64,000 bases of DNA from Schlesneria sp. DSM 10557 (GCF_041860085.1 NZ_CP124747.1:4960001-5024000), one strand, 5' to 3'. Shown: positions 1-9,846, counted from the first letter of the stretch. A program made the numbers and translations. Notes: generated by a model from the letters alone, not told the origin.

Positions 1-33
1 TGATGACCGTGCGCGGAACTGCGAAGTAACAAT

Positions 34-77
34 CCCGGCCGGAGGGAGGTTCAGGATGAACCTTCCCTTCGGCTGGG
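34..77 (-). terminator. Terminator of the urease operon
   Basis: A long inverted repeat lies directly beyond the ureD stop, with arms of about 20 bases containing a few G-U pairs and mismatches and a very short loop. Read on the minus strand it is followed by a T-rich stretch. Its place at the end of seven codirectional genes fits an intrinsic terminator. Confidence 0.65.
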
Positions 78-95
78 TGTTCGTTTGGGGGACTG

Positions 96-1007
96 CTAAG
101 TCAATTCCTCGGCGACAACGGGGGTGGTGCCGCGGTTCCAGTCATCGGCACTCATGAACCAGTGGTTCGGAGACAGACTGGAGGAATTCAGCAGCCACGG
201 TGGTGACTGTGGCCCCGATTTCCACGCGGCGGCGATGTGCATGGAGAGGCTGACCAGGTCGGTCGTTACGGCGGAAGGATCACCGCACCAGCGGAAGCAT
301 GTTCCTTCGGTGCCGAGCGGAAAGACAGATCGCCCTGCGGCGGGATTGGCTTCCGGCAGCGAATCAGGCAGCGGACCTCCGATGAACAGGCTGCCGCAGG
401 CCAGCTCGCCCCCGAAGTACCAGCTCGCTTCTTCCGTCGACCAGGGGCCGTCCCAGCGGAATCGGTCACGGTAGATCAGTTCGCCAGCACGGCGTGCTTC
501 AAAGTCCTGCACGATACAATTGAACTGAAATCGTTCAGAAATTTCAGCCCGTTCGTAGCGCCCCGGCAGCCAGATATCCCCCCAGATCAGTTTGGCTCGA
601 GGAGCCAGATTGACGCGACCTCGCTGGTAATACTTGCACCCCGCGAAAGGGATGTTCGGTCCCGGCAGAACCACCAGACAGGCATCGTCCTCGACGTCGA
701 TCGTCCACTGCTGTGAGGCAAAGCTTTTCAGCGCAGGATGGATTCTCGTGGCTGATTGACCTGTGATCACCGCCTGTGTGCCGCTACGCGCGACGATTTC
801 CAGGTGATGGATGTCGCCATCCATCAGCCCGGCTGTCAGGTTGATGACGTAGAGCAAGGACGCGTGTTCTGATCCGAACACAAACGGCGGCAGCACCCGG
901 ACGGGGATCTGCTGGTAGCAGCTCCCCAGTCGCGTCGCGTTGCCAGATTGAACCAGTTCGATTCGTGCTCCACCGACCCGCCCCGCAGGGTGATGGATCG
1001 ATTCCAT
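96..1007 (-). CDS. ureD: Urease accessory protein UreD
   Basis: UreD (UreH) is the scaffold that binds apo-urease and, with UreF and UreG, allows carbamylation and nickel insertion. The protein has the family pattern: an early segment with GRVGGARIEL, then LTAGLMDGD, SATRIHPA, and PGPNIPFAGCKYYQR. The open frame runs further upstream inside ureG, but the ATG at 1007 gives 303 residues, the usual UreD length, and begins 20 bases after the ureG stop, so I chose it. It is the last gene of the urea transporter-ureABCFGD cluster and is followed by a terminator. Family assignment is firm from motifs and context; the exact start is less certain because no strong ribosome binding site is visible. Confidence 0.9.
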   Translation of the reverse strand: MESIHHPAGRVGGARIELVQSGNATRLGSCYQQIPVRVLPPFVFGSEHASLLYVINLTAGLMDGDIHHLEIVARSGTQAVITGQSATRIHPALKSFASQQWTIDVEDDACLVVLPGPNIPFAGCKYYQRGRVNLAPRAKLIWGDIWLPGRYERAEISERFQFNCIVQDFEARRAGELIYRDRFRWDGPWSTEEASWYFGGELACGSLFIGGPLPDSLPEANPAAGRSVFPLGTEGTCFRWCGDPSAVTTDLVSLSMHIAAAWKSGPQSPPWLLNSSSLSPNHWFMSADDWNRGTTPVVAEELT

Positions 1008-1027
1008 TCCAGCGAATTCGGGTGGTG

Positions 1028-1819
1028 TCAGGACTTCTTCACGTGTAATGCGAATTGCTCGCGTACCCACTGGACGACTTTCTCCGTTCCTTCTTTTTGC
1101 CGAATGCTGATCATCATGAAGGGGCGTTCCCCGCGATTCTTCAGACTGTCGCGGCGCATGACTTCCAGATCCGCTCCGACGTGCGGTGCCAGATCGATCT
1201 TGTTGATCACCAACAGGTCGCTGTTGCAAATCCCCGGCCCCCCCTTGCGTGGAATCTTGTCGCCTTCGGCAACATCAATAACGAAAATAAACTTGTCGGC
1301 CAGTTCGCGAGAGAAGACCGCCGTCAGGTTGTCACCACCCGATTCCACGATGACCAGTTCCAGTCCGGGAATCTGCCGCTCGAAATTGGCGATCGCACTG
1401 AGGTTTGCGCTGGCGTCGTCGCGAATCGCCGTGTGCGGGCAACCCCCGGTTTGCACCCCCATGATGCGTTCCAGTGGAAGTGCCTGGCGTCGTGACAGGA
1501 ACTCGGCATCTTCGTGCGTATAGATATCATTCGTAATGACGGCCAGATTGATCTCTGGCCACAGGGCGTGACAGAGGGCTTCCAGCAATGCTGTCTTGCC
1601 GGATCCCACTGGACCACAGACACCCAGGGTGAATGTTTTTCGGTTGTTGACCGCAAAGCGGCTTCGTCCGCTGGCCATCTCGTCGTTGTAAGGGAGATGA
1701 AAGCGAAGTCCCAGACGGGACAGTCGTCGCTGGCCACGTCGTCGGGGATGGAAGATCTCTCGCGGTTCGAGGCCGTTTTCATGACCGGAACATGCGGGAA
1801 TAAAGTCGAGTCTGTTCAT
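1028..1819 (-). CDS. ureG: Urease accessory GTPase UreG
   Basis: UreG is the SIMIBI-class GTPase that powers nickel delivery to urease. The P-loop [12 protein letters not shown], the metal-binding CPH motif in [11 protein letters not shown], the switch segment [12 protein letters not shown] and the base-recognition NKIDLAP are all present. Two starts are possible. The ATG at 1819 has GAGG nine bases upstream and overlaps the ureF end by about 40 bases, giving 263 residues; the ATG at 1678 gives 215 residues, nearer the normal 200-210, but lacks a clear ribosome binding site. I give the longer form. Its extra segment is basic ([15 protein letters not shown]) rather than the His-rich tail some UreG proteins carry. 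Confidence 0.9.
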   Translation of the reverse strand: MNRLDFIPACSGHENGLEPREIFHPRRRGQRRLSRLGLRFHLPYNDEMASGRSRFAVNNRKTFTLGVCGPVGSGKTALLEALCHALWPEINLAVITNDIYTHEDAEFLSRRQALPLERIMGVQTGGCPHTAIRDDASANLSAIANFERQIPGLELVIVESGGDNLTAVFSRELADKFIFVIDVAEGDKIPRKGGPGICNSDLLVINKIDLAPHVGADLEVMRRDSLKNRGERPFMMISIRQKEGTEKVVQWVREQFALHVKKS

Positions 1820-2459
1820 CACAAAGAACCTCATAAAAGGGGCAACCGGCACCGGCTGTTTCGGCGTCGCGATCGACGAGGGTCGCAACAAGCTCAACAA
1901 TGTCGTCTTGAAGATAGGCCAGCACCTGTTGTCCGTGTGTGTGGCCGACCGGAATGGCCCTGACTCCGGCGCCGATCATGCCAAGTGCGGCCTGATTCAT
2001 ATAGGCGGTCAGGACGTCCGTGGGTTCTCCCCCGGCAATGGCACCCATGAGCCCGAAGGCGACTGAGTGATGCCAGCCGCGAAGCTCTTCACCCGTTCCT
2101 GACAGGCAGGCATGGAGTTCTGCTTCGCTCCAGGCCCACGTTGCCCCCAGTGCAAGGAGCTGTTCGCCCATTTCGCGGCTGGCGCTCCGCACAGTGGGGG
2201 GAAGAATGGATGCCTCGGCCTGACGGTTAAGTCGCCGTAAGGTGGCCGAGTCGCGATTTTTACCGGCACGGCAACCGGCTGCGACCAGAACCCCTTCCAA
2301 TGGACCTAGGCAGGTACTCAGCCAGCGACGCGTCCACGTTTCCAGGGTCCCGGGATCATGGACGATCCCGCGACCCATGGCTCCTTCAAGTCCCCAGGAA
2401 TGTGTGTAGCCTCCAATTGGCAACGCCGAATCAGAAATCTGAAGCAAACGGAGGTTCAT
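1779..2459 (-). CDS. ureF: Urease accessory protein UreF
   Basis: UreF bridges UreD and UreG in the urease activation complex and gates GTP hydrolysis by UreG. The 226-residue protein has the family start [21 protein letters not shown], an all-helical composition, and the central [30 protein letters not shown] segment typical of UreF. Length is normal. It lies 59 bases after ureC and overlaps the likely start of ureG, which suggests translational coupling. Confidence 0.93.
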   Translation of the reverse strand: MNLRLLQISDSALPIGGYTHSWGLEGAMGRGIVHDPGTLETWTRRWLSTCLGPLEGVLVAAGCRAGKNRDSATLRRLNRQAEASILPPTVRSASREMGEQLLALGATWAWSEAELHACLSGTGEELRGWHHSVAFGLMGAIAGGEPTDVLTAYMNQAALGMIGAGVRAIPVGHTHGQQVLAYLQDDIVELVATLVDRDAETAGAGCPFYEVLCDEQTRLYSRMFRS

Positions 2460-2518
2460 CGTTTTCCTGGGCTAGACCGTAATCGTCGTCAAGTAACCGC
2501 TGGCGCAGAGGCCATCGT

Positions 2519-4240
2519 TTAGAACAGGAAGTATCGCTGTGTCATCGGCAGCGTGGCAATCGGCTCGCTGCTGACCTTTTCACCATCAACCCACACCTGA
2601 TACGTGTCGGCGTCGATGCGGATATCAGGAGTGGCCTCGTTGCGAACCATGTTCTTCTTGCCGATGTTACGGCAGTTTTCGACGGCGACGAGTTCTCGCT
2701 GCAGGCCGTATTTCTCGCCGATGCCGGCATTGATCGAGGCCTTGGAGACGAACGAGACGCAGGTCTTGGAGAGTGCCCGACCGAAGGCACCGAACTGAGG
2801 TCGCATGTAGACCGGTTCGGGCGTTGCGATACTGGCGTTGGGATCACCCATCTGAGCCATCACGATCATACCACCCTTGAGCACAAGGAACGGCTTGATG
2901 CCGAAGTACTTTGGCTCGTAAAGGACGAGGTCTGCCAGCTTGCCCCCTTCGATACTGCCGACGCAATGGCTGATTCCATGAGCAATGGCGGGATTCAGAG
3001 TGTACTTGCAGACATATCGCTTGACGCGTTCGTTGTCATTGCGGGAACTGTCTGACGGAAGCGAGCCGAACTGCACCTTCATTTTGTGTGCGGTCTGCCA
3101 GGTTCGCAGGATCATTTCGCCCACGCGACCCATGGCCTGTGAGTCGGAACTCATGATGCTGATGATGCCGCGGTCGTGAAAGACATCTTCGGCACCGATG
3201 GTTTCAGCTCGAATACGGCTTTCTGCGAAAGCGACGTCTTCGGGAATCGACTTCTTCAGGTGGTGACAGACCATCAACATATCGAGGTGTTCGTCGATCG
3301 TGTTGTGGGTGAAGGGACGTGTCGGGTTTGTACTGGCGGGCAGCACGTTAGCCTGACCGGCCACTTTCATAATGTCGGGAGCGTGACCACCCCCGGCACC
3401 TTCCGTGTGGAAGGTATGAATCGTGCGTCCCTTGAACGCGGCGATGGTGTCATCGACGAAACCGCATTCATTCAGCGTGTCGGTATGGATGGCTATCTGA
3501 ATGTCATAGTCGTCGGCCACATTCAGGGCGTTGTCGATGACTTCGAGAGTGGTGCCCCAGTCCTCGTGCAGCTTGAGCGTACAGGCACCGGCTTCGATCT
3601 GGTCTTTCAACGGTTTGGGAAGGCTGCCGTTGCCTTTGCCCATGATGCCGATGTTGATGGGGAGCGCTTCGAAGCTCTGCAGCATCCGCATGATGTTCCA
3701 GGGACCTGGCGTACAGGTCGTCGCCCATGTCCCGGATGCAGAGCCTGTTCCCCCGCCGATCATGCTGGTCACGCCGGTGGCGATGGCGACTTCGACCTGC
3801 TGGGGGCAGATCAGATGGATATGCGAGTCGATCCCCCCTGCGGTGACGATCTTTCCTTCGCCCGAAATGATTTCTGTTCCAGGGCCGATGACCAGACGGG
3901 GGTCAACGCCGTCCTGAACCAATGGGTTGCCCGACTTTCCTACGGCCACGATCCGGCCGTCGCGAATTCCGATGTCCCCTTTGACAATTCCCCAGTGATC
4001 GATGATGACCACATTCGTGATCACCAGATCGCAGTGAGGGGGACTCATGGGTTCGTCGAGAGGGCACTGGTCCTGCCCGTCGCGGATCGACTTACCTCCT
4101 CCGAACACGGACTCTTCACCGTAGGACGTATAGTCCTTTTCGATTTCGATGATCAGTTCGGTATCGGCCAACCGAACCCGGTCGCCCGTCGTCGGTCCGT
4201 ACTTCTCTGCATAGGCCTGGCGGGAAAGTCTTGTACCCAT
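2519..4240 (-). CDS. ureC: Urease alpha (catalytic) subunit
   Basis: UreC hydrolyses urea to ammonia and carbamate at a di-nickel centre in the cytoplasm. The 573-residue length is standard. All expected catalytic residues are visible: nickel ligands H140 and H142 in [11 protein letters not shown], the lysine to be carbamylated K223 in [11 protein letters not shown]252 in [10 protein letters not shown]278 in [13 protein letters not shown]366 in SSDSQAMG, and the mobile-flap C325-H326 in MVCHHLKK. The N-terminus ([19 protein letters not shown]) is canonical. It sits 108 bases after ureB and 59 before ureF. Nothing suggests loss of function. Confidence 0.98.
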   Translation of the reverse strand: MGTRLSRQAYAEKYGPTTGDRVRLADTELIIEIEKDYTSYGEESVFGGGKSIRDGQDQCPLDEPMSPPHCDLVITNVVIIDHWGIVKGDIGIRDGRIVAVGKSGNPLVQDGVDPRLVIGPGTEIISGEGKIVTAGGIDSHIHLICPQQVEVAIATGVTSMIGGGTGSASGTWATTCTPGPWNIMRMLQSFEALPINIGIMGKGNGSLPKPLKDQIEAGACTLKLHEDWGTTLEVIDNALNVADDYDIQIAIHTDTLNECGFVDDTIAAFKGRTIHTFHTEGAGGGHAPDIMKVAGQANVLPASTNPTRPFTHNTIDEHLDMLMVCHHLKKSIPEDVAFAESRIRAETIGAEDVFHDRGIISIMSSDSQAMGRVGEMILRTWQTAHKMKVQFGSLPSDSSRNDNERVKRYVCKYTLNPAIAHGISHCVGSIEGGKLADLVLYEPKYFGIKPFLVLKGGMIVMAQMGDPNASIATPEPVYMRPQFGAFGRALSKTCVSFVSKASINAGIGEKYGLQRELVAVENCRNIGKKNMVRNEATPDIRIDADTYQVWVDGEKVSSEPIATLPMTQRYFLF

Positions 4241-4348
4241 GGGATGAGTCCCTTCAGCAAATCAAATTTTGGAGGATCGAACTGGTTCGTCGGGAGTGCA
4301 GTGGCCAGGTGGCGGCGCCATTACGGAGTCATTGCTGCGGCAGCAGAA

Positions 4349-4780
4349 CTACTTGGATGACTTCGGCGGCTTGGTCGCTTTGGCGGTTTTCGCCTGCCCT
4401 TCAGGCTCGGCTGGCTTGTGTCCGAAGTTCTGCTCAATACAGCGTTTCATGCTGCATTCACGGGTGTAGGGATCATCCAGACGGCCCATCACCAATCCGT
4501 TAAATCCGTAGATCACCCTGTGGCCCAGATAAGGGATCAGTTTGACTTCTTTGACATCACCTGGTTCGAAACGAACGGAGGTTCCGCTGGGGAGGTCCAG
4601 TTTCTTCCCGTAAGCCAGCGATCGATCGAAGACGAGGGCGCGATTGACTTCGAAGAAGTGGAAGTGAGCACCAATTTGAATGGGTCGGTCACCCGTGTTG
4701 TTGACCGTGATTGTCGTGATCGGACGTCCCTTATTCAGCTCAATGTCTTCGCCATCAAGGATGTACTCACCAGGAATCAT
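4349..4780 (-). CDS. ureB: Urease beta subunit
   Basis: This is the small beta subunit of the (UreABC)3 enzyme. MIPGEYIL, the [13 protein letters not shown] motif and RFEPGD followed by [19 protein letters not shown] are diagnostic. The 143-residue protein is longer than a minimal UreB because of a Lys/Ala/Pro-rich tail after the conserved core (about residues 120-143). It lies between ureA and ureC as a separate gene, so the subunits are not fused as in some other bacteria. Confidence 0.96.
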   Translation of the reverse strand: MIPGEYILDGEDIELNKGRPITTITVNNTGDRPIQIGAHFHFFEVNRALVFDRSLAYGKKLDLPSGTSVRFEPGDVKEVKLIPYLGHRVIYGFNGLVMGRLDDPYTRECSMKRCIEQNFGHKPAEPEGQAKTAKATKPPKSSK

Positions 4781-4858
4781 GGGAGGCCTCTCTAAAAATT
4801 TGGCAGGGGACAGTTCTTAACCAGGAATGCCGGGAGACGGCAGTGGACGAAAGGTGAT

Positions 4859-5161
4859 TTAACGAATGGGTTCGTGAACGGTGACAAGCTTGCTTCCGTC
4901 CGGGAAGGTTGGCTCCACCTGAATCATGGTGACCATTTCCGGAACACCTTCCATCACGTCATCTCGAGTGAGGATTTCGCGTCCACTGCTCATGATCTCG
5001 GCAACTGACTTGCCGTCACGGGCGAGTTCCATCAATTCCGCTGTGATCAAGGCGACCGATTCGGGAACATTCAATTTGAGTCCGCGCGCTTTGCGATCGC
5101 GGGCTACTTGAGCTGCCACGTAAATCAGCAGCTTGTCACGTTCTTGAGGTAGCAGATTCAT
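4859..5161 (-). CDS. ureA: Urease gamma subunit
   Basis: This is the 100-residue gamma subunit. [37 protein letters not shown], the DVMEGVPEM segment and the [18 protein letters not shown] ending match the family from end to end. A GAGG sequence nine bases before the ATG supports the start. It is the first urease subunit gene, 54 bases after the urea transporter. Confidence 0.97.
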   Translation of the reverse strand: MNLLPQERDKLLIYVAAQVARDRKARGLKLNVPESVALITAELMELARDGKSVAEIMSSGREILTRDDVMEGVPEMVTMIQVEPTFPDGSKLVTVHEPIR

Positions 5162-5215
5162 CGTTTCATTCCTCGGATAGAAATACCTGAGAGCCCCGGC
5201 ACAAGGACCCGGTGA

Positions 5216-6241
5216 TCAGGAGGGGGATGCCGCTGATTTTTTCAACAAACTTGCTTCGGTCCAACCGAGCAACATGACCAGCCAGGTCGTCAACACGAAG
5301 GGGGCCGTGAGGGCCGGAAGCCCCAATGTGGGGATGAGTTCCGTCACGGGCACGGAGAGGATCATTCCCAGCAAGGGGGGAATGACCGACTTTCGCCACA
5401 GATAGAGTGCGACGGCAGTCAGAGTCGCGTTGTACCCATAGAGGCCTAAAGCGATGTTGTCAGAGTGCGCATGCTCGAGAAGTCTCTCGATATGCAGCGC
5501 GTCAGAACCCGCGGTGGCGTGGTAGGCGGACACCAGCATTCCCACCACCGACCCCAGGAGAACCCAAACAGCATGCGTCCGGTTGCTGATCGCGATTCCC
5601 AGCAGGAAGAAGACACCCCCCCAGAGAGTCCCCTGGAACATGACTTGTCCAATTCCATGGGCAATCACAGAAAGAACACCGACATCCCTCAGCGGAGCAC
5701 CCGGGTCAACGTGGACCGCACCCAGCGACCGGCCCAGGAAGTAGATGCCCCAGGTCGTCACAATAAAGGGGGTCGTGTAGGTGGGAAATGGAAGCGAATG
5801 TCGCATCCAGCGTGTCAGGAGTGTGGCGACCACGCAGCCCACAAGCAGCAGAAGGAGTGAAACGAGCCCGGGGCGAAAATAGAAAAACGTCGCCATGCCC
5901 ACCAGTGCGGAGTTAAATCCGTAGATACCCGCCCTGGTTTCGCCTTCATCAAATTTGAGCGTACGGGCGGTGGCCAACCCGATCAATGACCCGACGACGC
6001 CACCGACTGCCTCAAGAGGAGCGCCGAAGGCGATCCCGATGACGAACAGAAGTCCGGAAAGGGCATTCTCCTGGAAGAAAACCTGTCCGATCCCCTTCAG
6101 CACAACGGCCGCATTCTCCCACAGCAGATCCGGGGAGGCGACGGAATTGGGAAGCGGAGTGTCGGTCTGGCTAGTGCTCACACTCGCCTCCTGAAAATGA
6201 TGGGCCCAGTGGAGGGGTTCGAGCCTGAACAGCTCGGCCAT
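5216..6241 (-). CDS. Urea transporter (UT family)
   Basis: This is a channel-like urea transporter of the UT-B/bacterial UT family, in the inner membrane. The 341-residue chain shows the family's internal duplication: KGIGQVFFQ (49-57) is repeated as HGIGQVMFQ (195-203), GIYGFNSALVG (105-115) as GLYGYNATLT (266-275), and LPFPTYTTPFIVTTW (150-164) as LPALTAPFVLTTW (308-320). The LP-x-T-x-PF elements line the selectivity filter in solved UT structures. It is the first gene of the urease cluster, so import and hydrolysis are probably expressed together. A hydrophilic segment of about 40 residues precedes the first membrane helix; the upstream boundary is the only ATG available. Confidence 0.93.
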   Translation of the reverse strand: MAELFRLEPLHWAHHFQEASVSTSQTDTPLPNSVASPDLLWENAAVVLKGIGQVFFQENALSGLLFVIGIAFGAPLEAVGGVVGSLIGLATARTLKFDEGETRAGIYGFNSALVGMATFFYFRPGLVSLLLLLVGCVVATLLTRWMRHSLPFPTYTTPFIVTTWGIYFLGRSLGAVHVDPGAPLRDVGVLSVIAHGIGQVMFQGTLWGGVFFLLGIAISNRTHAVWVLLGSVVGMLVSAYHATAGSDALHIERLLEHAHSDNIALGLYGYNATLTAVALYLWRKSVIPPLLGMILSVPVTELIPTLGLPALTAPFVLTTWLVMLLGWTEASLLKKSAASPS

Positions 6242-6775
6242 TCCACATCAACATGTCAACAAGCGACAATCATGCACTCAAGTGCGAAAACGAAAAACGT
6301 TCATCAAGGAGAATCAGGATCATAGCACGACAATTTTGTTCAGACAGAATCGTCTTATGAGGCTTGGCCTCTTCGTCAATGGTTCACTATGGCAACAATG
6401 CCTCATCGGCCGGTGGGCCTTCGTTCGAGAGAGAAATTACAAATCCACCAAATCTTCTTCGGTGGAAAAGGATCTCGCTAAAGTTTTGGCAGCAAAAGAA
6501 ATGCAAAAATTTTGTAGTCTGATCGGCAGCCGTTTGCAAGAAACAAGTCATTTCGATGAGAGAAAAATCAAAACAGTCTTCCCAGGGGACTGGTCAAAAA
6601 TGTGACAGGTTTGAGAAAGGCCTCCCCGTTCGCCGGGTGTCGACCACTTTGCCTCAGTGGACCGAGATTGGCGTTCAGTGGTGATTCCAAATTGGTTGAA
6701 TTGGCCTCGCCTGACGTGAACGGCTTGCGGGCGTTCCAGGAGGGAGAGTGGGATTCATACGAGGTGAAATGGAGA
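6242..6775. other. Gap upstream of the urea operon
   Basis: No credible gene is visible. The part nearest the urea transporter (about 6242-6600) is noticeably AT-richer than the flanking genes and should hold the promoter of the minus-strand urea operon. I found no convincing sigma-54 or other named regulatory site in it. The far end carries the terminator of the porin gene. Confidence 0.5.
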
Positions 6776-6808
6776 GAGCCGCACGAAGAAATGCTCTTCG
6801 TGCGGCTC
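6776..6808 (-). terminator. Terminator of the porin gene
   Basis: A perfect 14-base inverted repeat (6776-6789 with 6795-6808, five-base loop) lies 42 bases beyond the porin stop. The T-tract on the minus strand is weak, so efficiency is uncertain. Confidence 0.7.
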
Positions 6809-6850
6809 GTTGCAAAATCAGAGTTGTCTCGTCGGGCGTGTCAGCTCAGC

Positions 6851-8344
6851 TTAGAAAATCCAGACGACGTCGGTGACGAACAGTCCCTGGTTGTTTTTGG
6901 TTCCTGCATCGTACGGAGCGAGCCCGGCGGGGTTCACGTCACGGTTGATGTTGCCGTCGAACCAGTCGAATCGCAGGTTAGGTCGGACGAACAGATTGGG
7001 GGTCCCTTTGGGGTACCAGCGTGGTCCAACGGTCAGCTGGTAGAAGTCACCCTGATAGCCCCCGGGCAGGTTGGTGGTACCATTGGGGTTGCCCGTGATA
7101 CCGCTGGGAAGGTTGCTGGGGAGGAACTGAGCGACTCGGTAGCCTTCTTCGTCACGCCACCATTCGAAGTTCACACCCCATGTCCATTTTTCGTTGACCT
7201 TGTAGTAGAGGTATTGGTCAATACCGTACCAGTTGGCTCGTTCGCCCTTGATGGTCGCATCTCGCTGGGTACCGAAGTCGGTCTGTCCGACATATGTCCA
7301 TTTTTCGTTGATCGGTTTACTGTAGACAACCGACTGGTAGTAGCGCTGTGTGAACTCGAAGTTGAAGTTCGGTTCCTGTGTCAGGAACACGGCATGCGAA
7401 AGGCTGGATTTGTCCTGGAAGGTGTAAGCCCAGGTGCCCAGGTATCCCATGTGGGGGTTGTGGCCGTCGAAGTTGTCCCAGCCCTGGATGTAGCCGCTGC
7501 TGGCGATGAAGTTCTCGCTGAATTCGTATGTTGCCACCACACCGGTGTGGGTGAATGGTTCCCCCCACTGATAGGTGTAGGGAATCGTATTGAAGAAGTT
7601 TTGTGACGTATCAATGGTGAAGTAACCGACGGGCGAAACGAAGTGACCGGCTTTCACTTTCAGTTTCTTGTACGCCACTTCCGCGTACAGGCTGGGGATC
7701 GCCAGTCCATAGGTTCCCGGACCGTTCAGGTTCGGGGTTTCGAGACCGGTCGAGGTTGCCAGACGGGCGTTGGTACCGAACAGCAGGTCAACGCGACCTC
7801 CGATATCCCAGTCATTCTTCGAGGTATCGGTCGCCTTTTCGGCGAACATCCACAACTGGTTGAGCTGGTACTGGTTGGCCTGGTCGGTCCAGGTCACGGG
7901 GCCGTTCCATCCGTTACTGGGGTTCTGCCAGTTCCAGGTATAGCTCTGAGCGAGGCTACCGCCGATGTTGTAGCCGTTGTCGGTCAGGTGGTTGTTGCCG
8001 CAGTCATCTTCAAAGAGGTCGACCAGAGTCCAGCACTTGGGAGTCTCCTCGCCACTTCCCTCTCCGTCGCTCGAGCAGCCGCCGACGCCGCAGGCGGGTG
8101 CTGGCAATGCCGGGCCCGAGCCACCATCGCCTTGCAAACCGGCATACAGGCCTCTCAGGCGAGCGGCCGCGTCTGCGAAAATCTGATCATTGCAAACCGG
8201 GACTCCCGAAGCGTAGCCGGGAGCTGGCGTGCACTGCATTTCGGCAGCATTGAGAGCGCCGGCCACCAGCATCCCTGCGGTGCCGAACATCATCGACAAT
8301 CCTGTGCCGATGTCGACAAATCGAACTCGTCTTAGACCCAACAT
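6851..8344 (-). CDS. Outer-membrane porin of the OmpL/BBP2-like type
   Basis: This is a 497-residue secreted protein. A signal peptide is visible (hydrophobic stretch from about residue 14, ending near AGALNAAE). A Cys/Gly-rich region follows (about 35-110), then a long stretch rich in aromatics and alternating polar residues (repeated W, Y and F with N, G and D), ending in the aromatic VVWIF as outer-membrane barrels do. Segments such as LYAEVAYKKLKVKAGHFVSPVGY and WTYVGQTDFG match the putative beta-barrel porin-2 family common in planctomycetes. The substrate is unknown. It follows the urea operon on the same strand order but is a separate unit, with its own terminator and a 640-base upstream gap. 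Confidence 0.75.
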   Translation of the reverse strand: MLGLRRVRFVDIGTGLSMMFGTAGMLVAGALNAAEMQCTPAPGYASGVPVCNDQIFADAAARLRGLYAGLQGDGGSGPALPAPACGVGGCSSDGEGSGEETPKCWTLVDLFEDDCGNNHLTDNGYNIGGSLAQSYTWNWQNPSNGWNGPVTWTDQANQYQLNQLWMFAEKATDTSKNDWDIGGRVDLLFGTNARLATSTGLETPNLNGPGTYGLAIPSLYAEVAYKKLKVKAGHFVSPVGYFTIDTSQNFFNTIPYTYQWGEPFTHTGVVATYEFSENFIASSGYIQGWDNFDGHNPHMGYLGTWAYTFQDKSSLSHAVFLTQEPNFNFEFTQRYYQSVVYSKPINEKWTYVGQTDFGTQRDATIKGERANWYGIDQYLYYKVNEKWTWGVNFEWWRDEEGYRVAQFLPSNLPSGITGNPNGTTNLPGGYQGDFYQLTVGPRWYPKGTPNLFVRPNLRFDWFDGNINRDVNPAGLAPYDAGTKNNQGLFVTDVVWIF

Positions 8345-8985
8345 TCACTACTCCTTTGGATTAGAAGGCTTTTTCTGCCATGGGTCGCCGCGTCGCGGAT
8401 GGGCGTTTCCGCCGGGGGTTCACTTCACAGAGAGTGTGAAGAACTCAAGGCAGAAGACGCTACGTCGCTGGCGATCTCGTACTCACTCCGTTGTCCTCTT
8501 CGCGAGCAGCAGAAAGAGGTCAGGTCTACCAGAGCTATCGGACTGTTCAGGTGGACGGTGCGAACCGGAAGTAGTGCTCACATCCGCATGGAGTAATTCG
8601 CACAAGTTCGCTGGGCCGTAAAATCTCACATTCCTAAAATTTACGGCGATTTTTTGATCGGCAGAGCTGGCCAGAACGGAGTTCAGAAACCGGATAAGTC
8701 AGAGATTCTGTGGCTTGGGGAAGAGATTTCCTGTGCTGATCGTGCGAGGGGGAAATGCGTCTTCGAGCGAGAGGGAGTTTTTGGACGATGTCAACCCGTG
8801 ATTTGGGTGGCTTACAATACTGTCAGGTTGCGAATGCGGAGCTGCGTAGCACTGTCGTACCCCCCTTACTATCCTTCTGACCTCGTTTCAGTCCGGACGG
8901 CAACAAGGTGTGGGCCGTGAGTCTCCGGGGGACCTGAAATCGACATGGATGAACTGAGAACGATTGTTCGGCCCAGGAGGTTGGT
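8345..8985. other. Intergenic gap between porin and thioredoxin-like gene
   Basis: This divergent gap of about 640 bases must hold the promoters of both neighbours. I see no credible coding frame and no recognisable RNA gene in it. The plus-strand gene has a strong AGGAGG ribosome binding site at 8975-8980. Confidence 0.5.
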
Positions 8986-9846
8986 ATGCAGATGCTGCAA
9001 ATGAAGAATGCTTTACAGGGCAGGATGTACGCCCTGTGGAGCAGCCTGTTCTCCGTCGCCCTGTTGGCGACAGTGGCACAGGCCGAAGAGCTCAAGGGAT
9101 TTGAGCGGGGACGCGCGATCGACTGGAGAGCCTCATATCGCCAGGCAGTCGACGAAGCGAACCGTGACGGGAAGCCACTCATCGTTTCGGTGACAGCGAG
9201 CTGGTGCGGTCCGTGCCGGCAAATGAAGCAGTTGACGTTCAATGATTCTCGATTGATTGAAGTTGTCCAGTCGCAATTTGTGCCCTACATGATTGATGCG
9301 GATGAACAGCCTGATCTGGTCAGCGGACTGGGGATCGAGGCTTATCCAACGACGCTGGTGATTTCACCCGATCTTTCGATCCAGAAGCGTTTGTCGGGGT
9401 TTCAGTCGGCGAGTGAACTGGTCAATGTGTTGAACTCACTGGGGAGTTCCGGCACGTCGGCTCGGACGCTGGTCGCCACCGACGAACCGGCATCGGCCCT
9501 TTCGCCGGTCAATGCGGTCTCGTTTGGCTTCGACGGCTACTGTCTGGTCAGTATCCTGGAAGAAAGTCGCGTTCAGCGTGGTTCACCTGAATTTGTTGCA
9601 GAGCATCGGGGTCAGTTGATCTGCTTCCAGTCGGATGAGCGTCGCCAGAAATTCCTGGCCAATCCAGAAAAGTACTGGCCCGTTGCGAACGGTCAGTGTC
9701 TTGTCAGTTCTCGTGAAGGGACCGAATCCGGGAAGGGTGATCCTCGGATGGCTGTGACCTGGCGAGGCCGGATCTGGTTGTTCAGCGATCGGGAACGGCA
9801 GCAGCGTTTCATTCAGATGCCGCTGTACTACGTGAATGAGCTTTGA
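8986..9846 (+). CDS. Secreted thioredoxin-like protein with two YHS-like repeats
   Basis: This 286-residue exported protein has a signal sequence ending near AQAEE (about residue 34). A thioredoxin-fold domain follows (about 45-155) with the redox motif C74-G-P-C77 in SWCGPCRQM and the cis-proline at YPTT (about 121). The C-terminal part holds two related segments: GFDGYCLVSI...FVAEHRGQLICFQSDERRQKFLANPEKYWP (about 181-232) and NGQCLVSS...VTWRGRIWLFSDRERQQRFIQMP (about 236-279). Both resemble the YHS domain pattern (GyCpV...v.y.G..y.F.s...r..F...P..Y). YHS domains often bind or sense metals, so a role in periplasmic copper or thiol handling is possible but unproven. AGGAGG five bases before the ATG fixes the start. 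Confidence 0.8.
   Translation: MQMLQMKNALQGRMYALWSSLFSVALLATVAQAEELKGFERGRAIDWRASYRQAVDEANRDGKPLIVSVTASWCGPCRQMKQLTFNDSRLIEVVQSQFVPYMIDADEQPDLVSGLGIEAYPTTLVISPDLSIQKRLSGFQSASELVNVLNSLGSSGTSARTLVATDEPASALSPVNAVSFGFDGYCLVSILEESRVQRGSPEFVAEHRGQLICFQSDERRQKFLANPEKYWPVANGQCLVSSREGTESGKGDPRMAVTWRGRIWLFSDRERQQRFIQMPLYYVNEL

Noticed and set aside
3176-4360. 394-residue plus-strand frame opposite ureC
   Set aside because: It is antisense to an intact, motif-complete ureC; its translation has no family pattern and reflects codon bias of ureC.
6282-6605. 107-residue plus-strand frame upstream of the urea operon
   Set aside because: It lies in an AT-rich region that must contain the operon promoter, has no visible ribosome binding site and no family pattern.
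6602-7606. 334-residue plus-strand frame opposite the porin
   Set aside because: It overlaps the porin on the other strand and has valine-rich translation typical of an antisense shadow.
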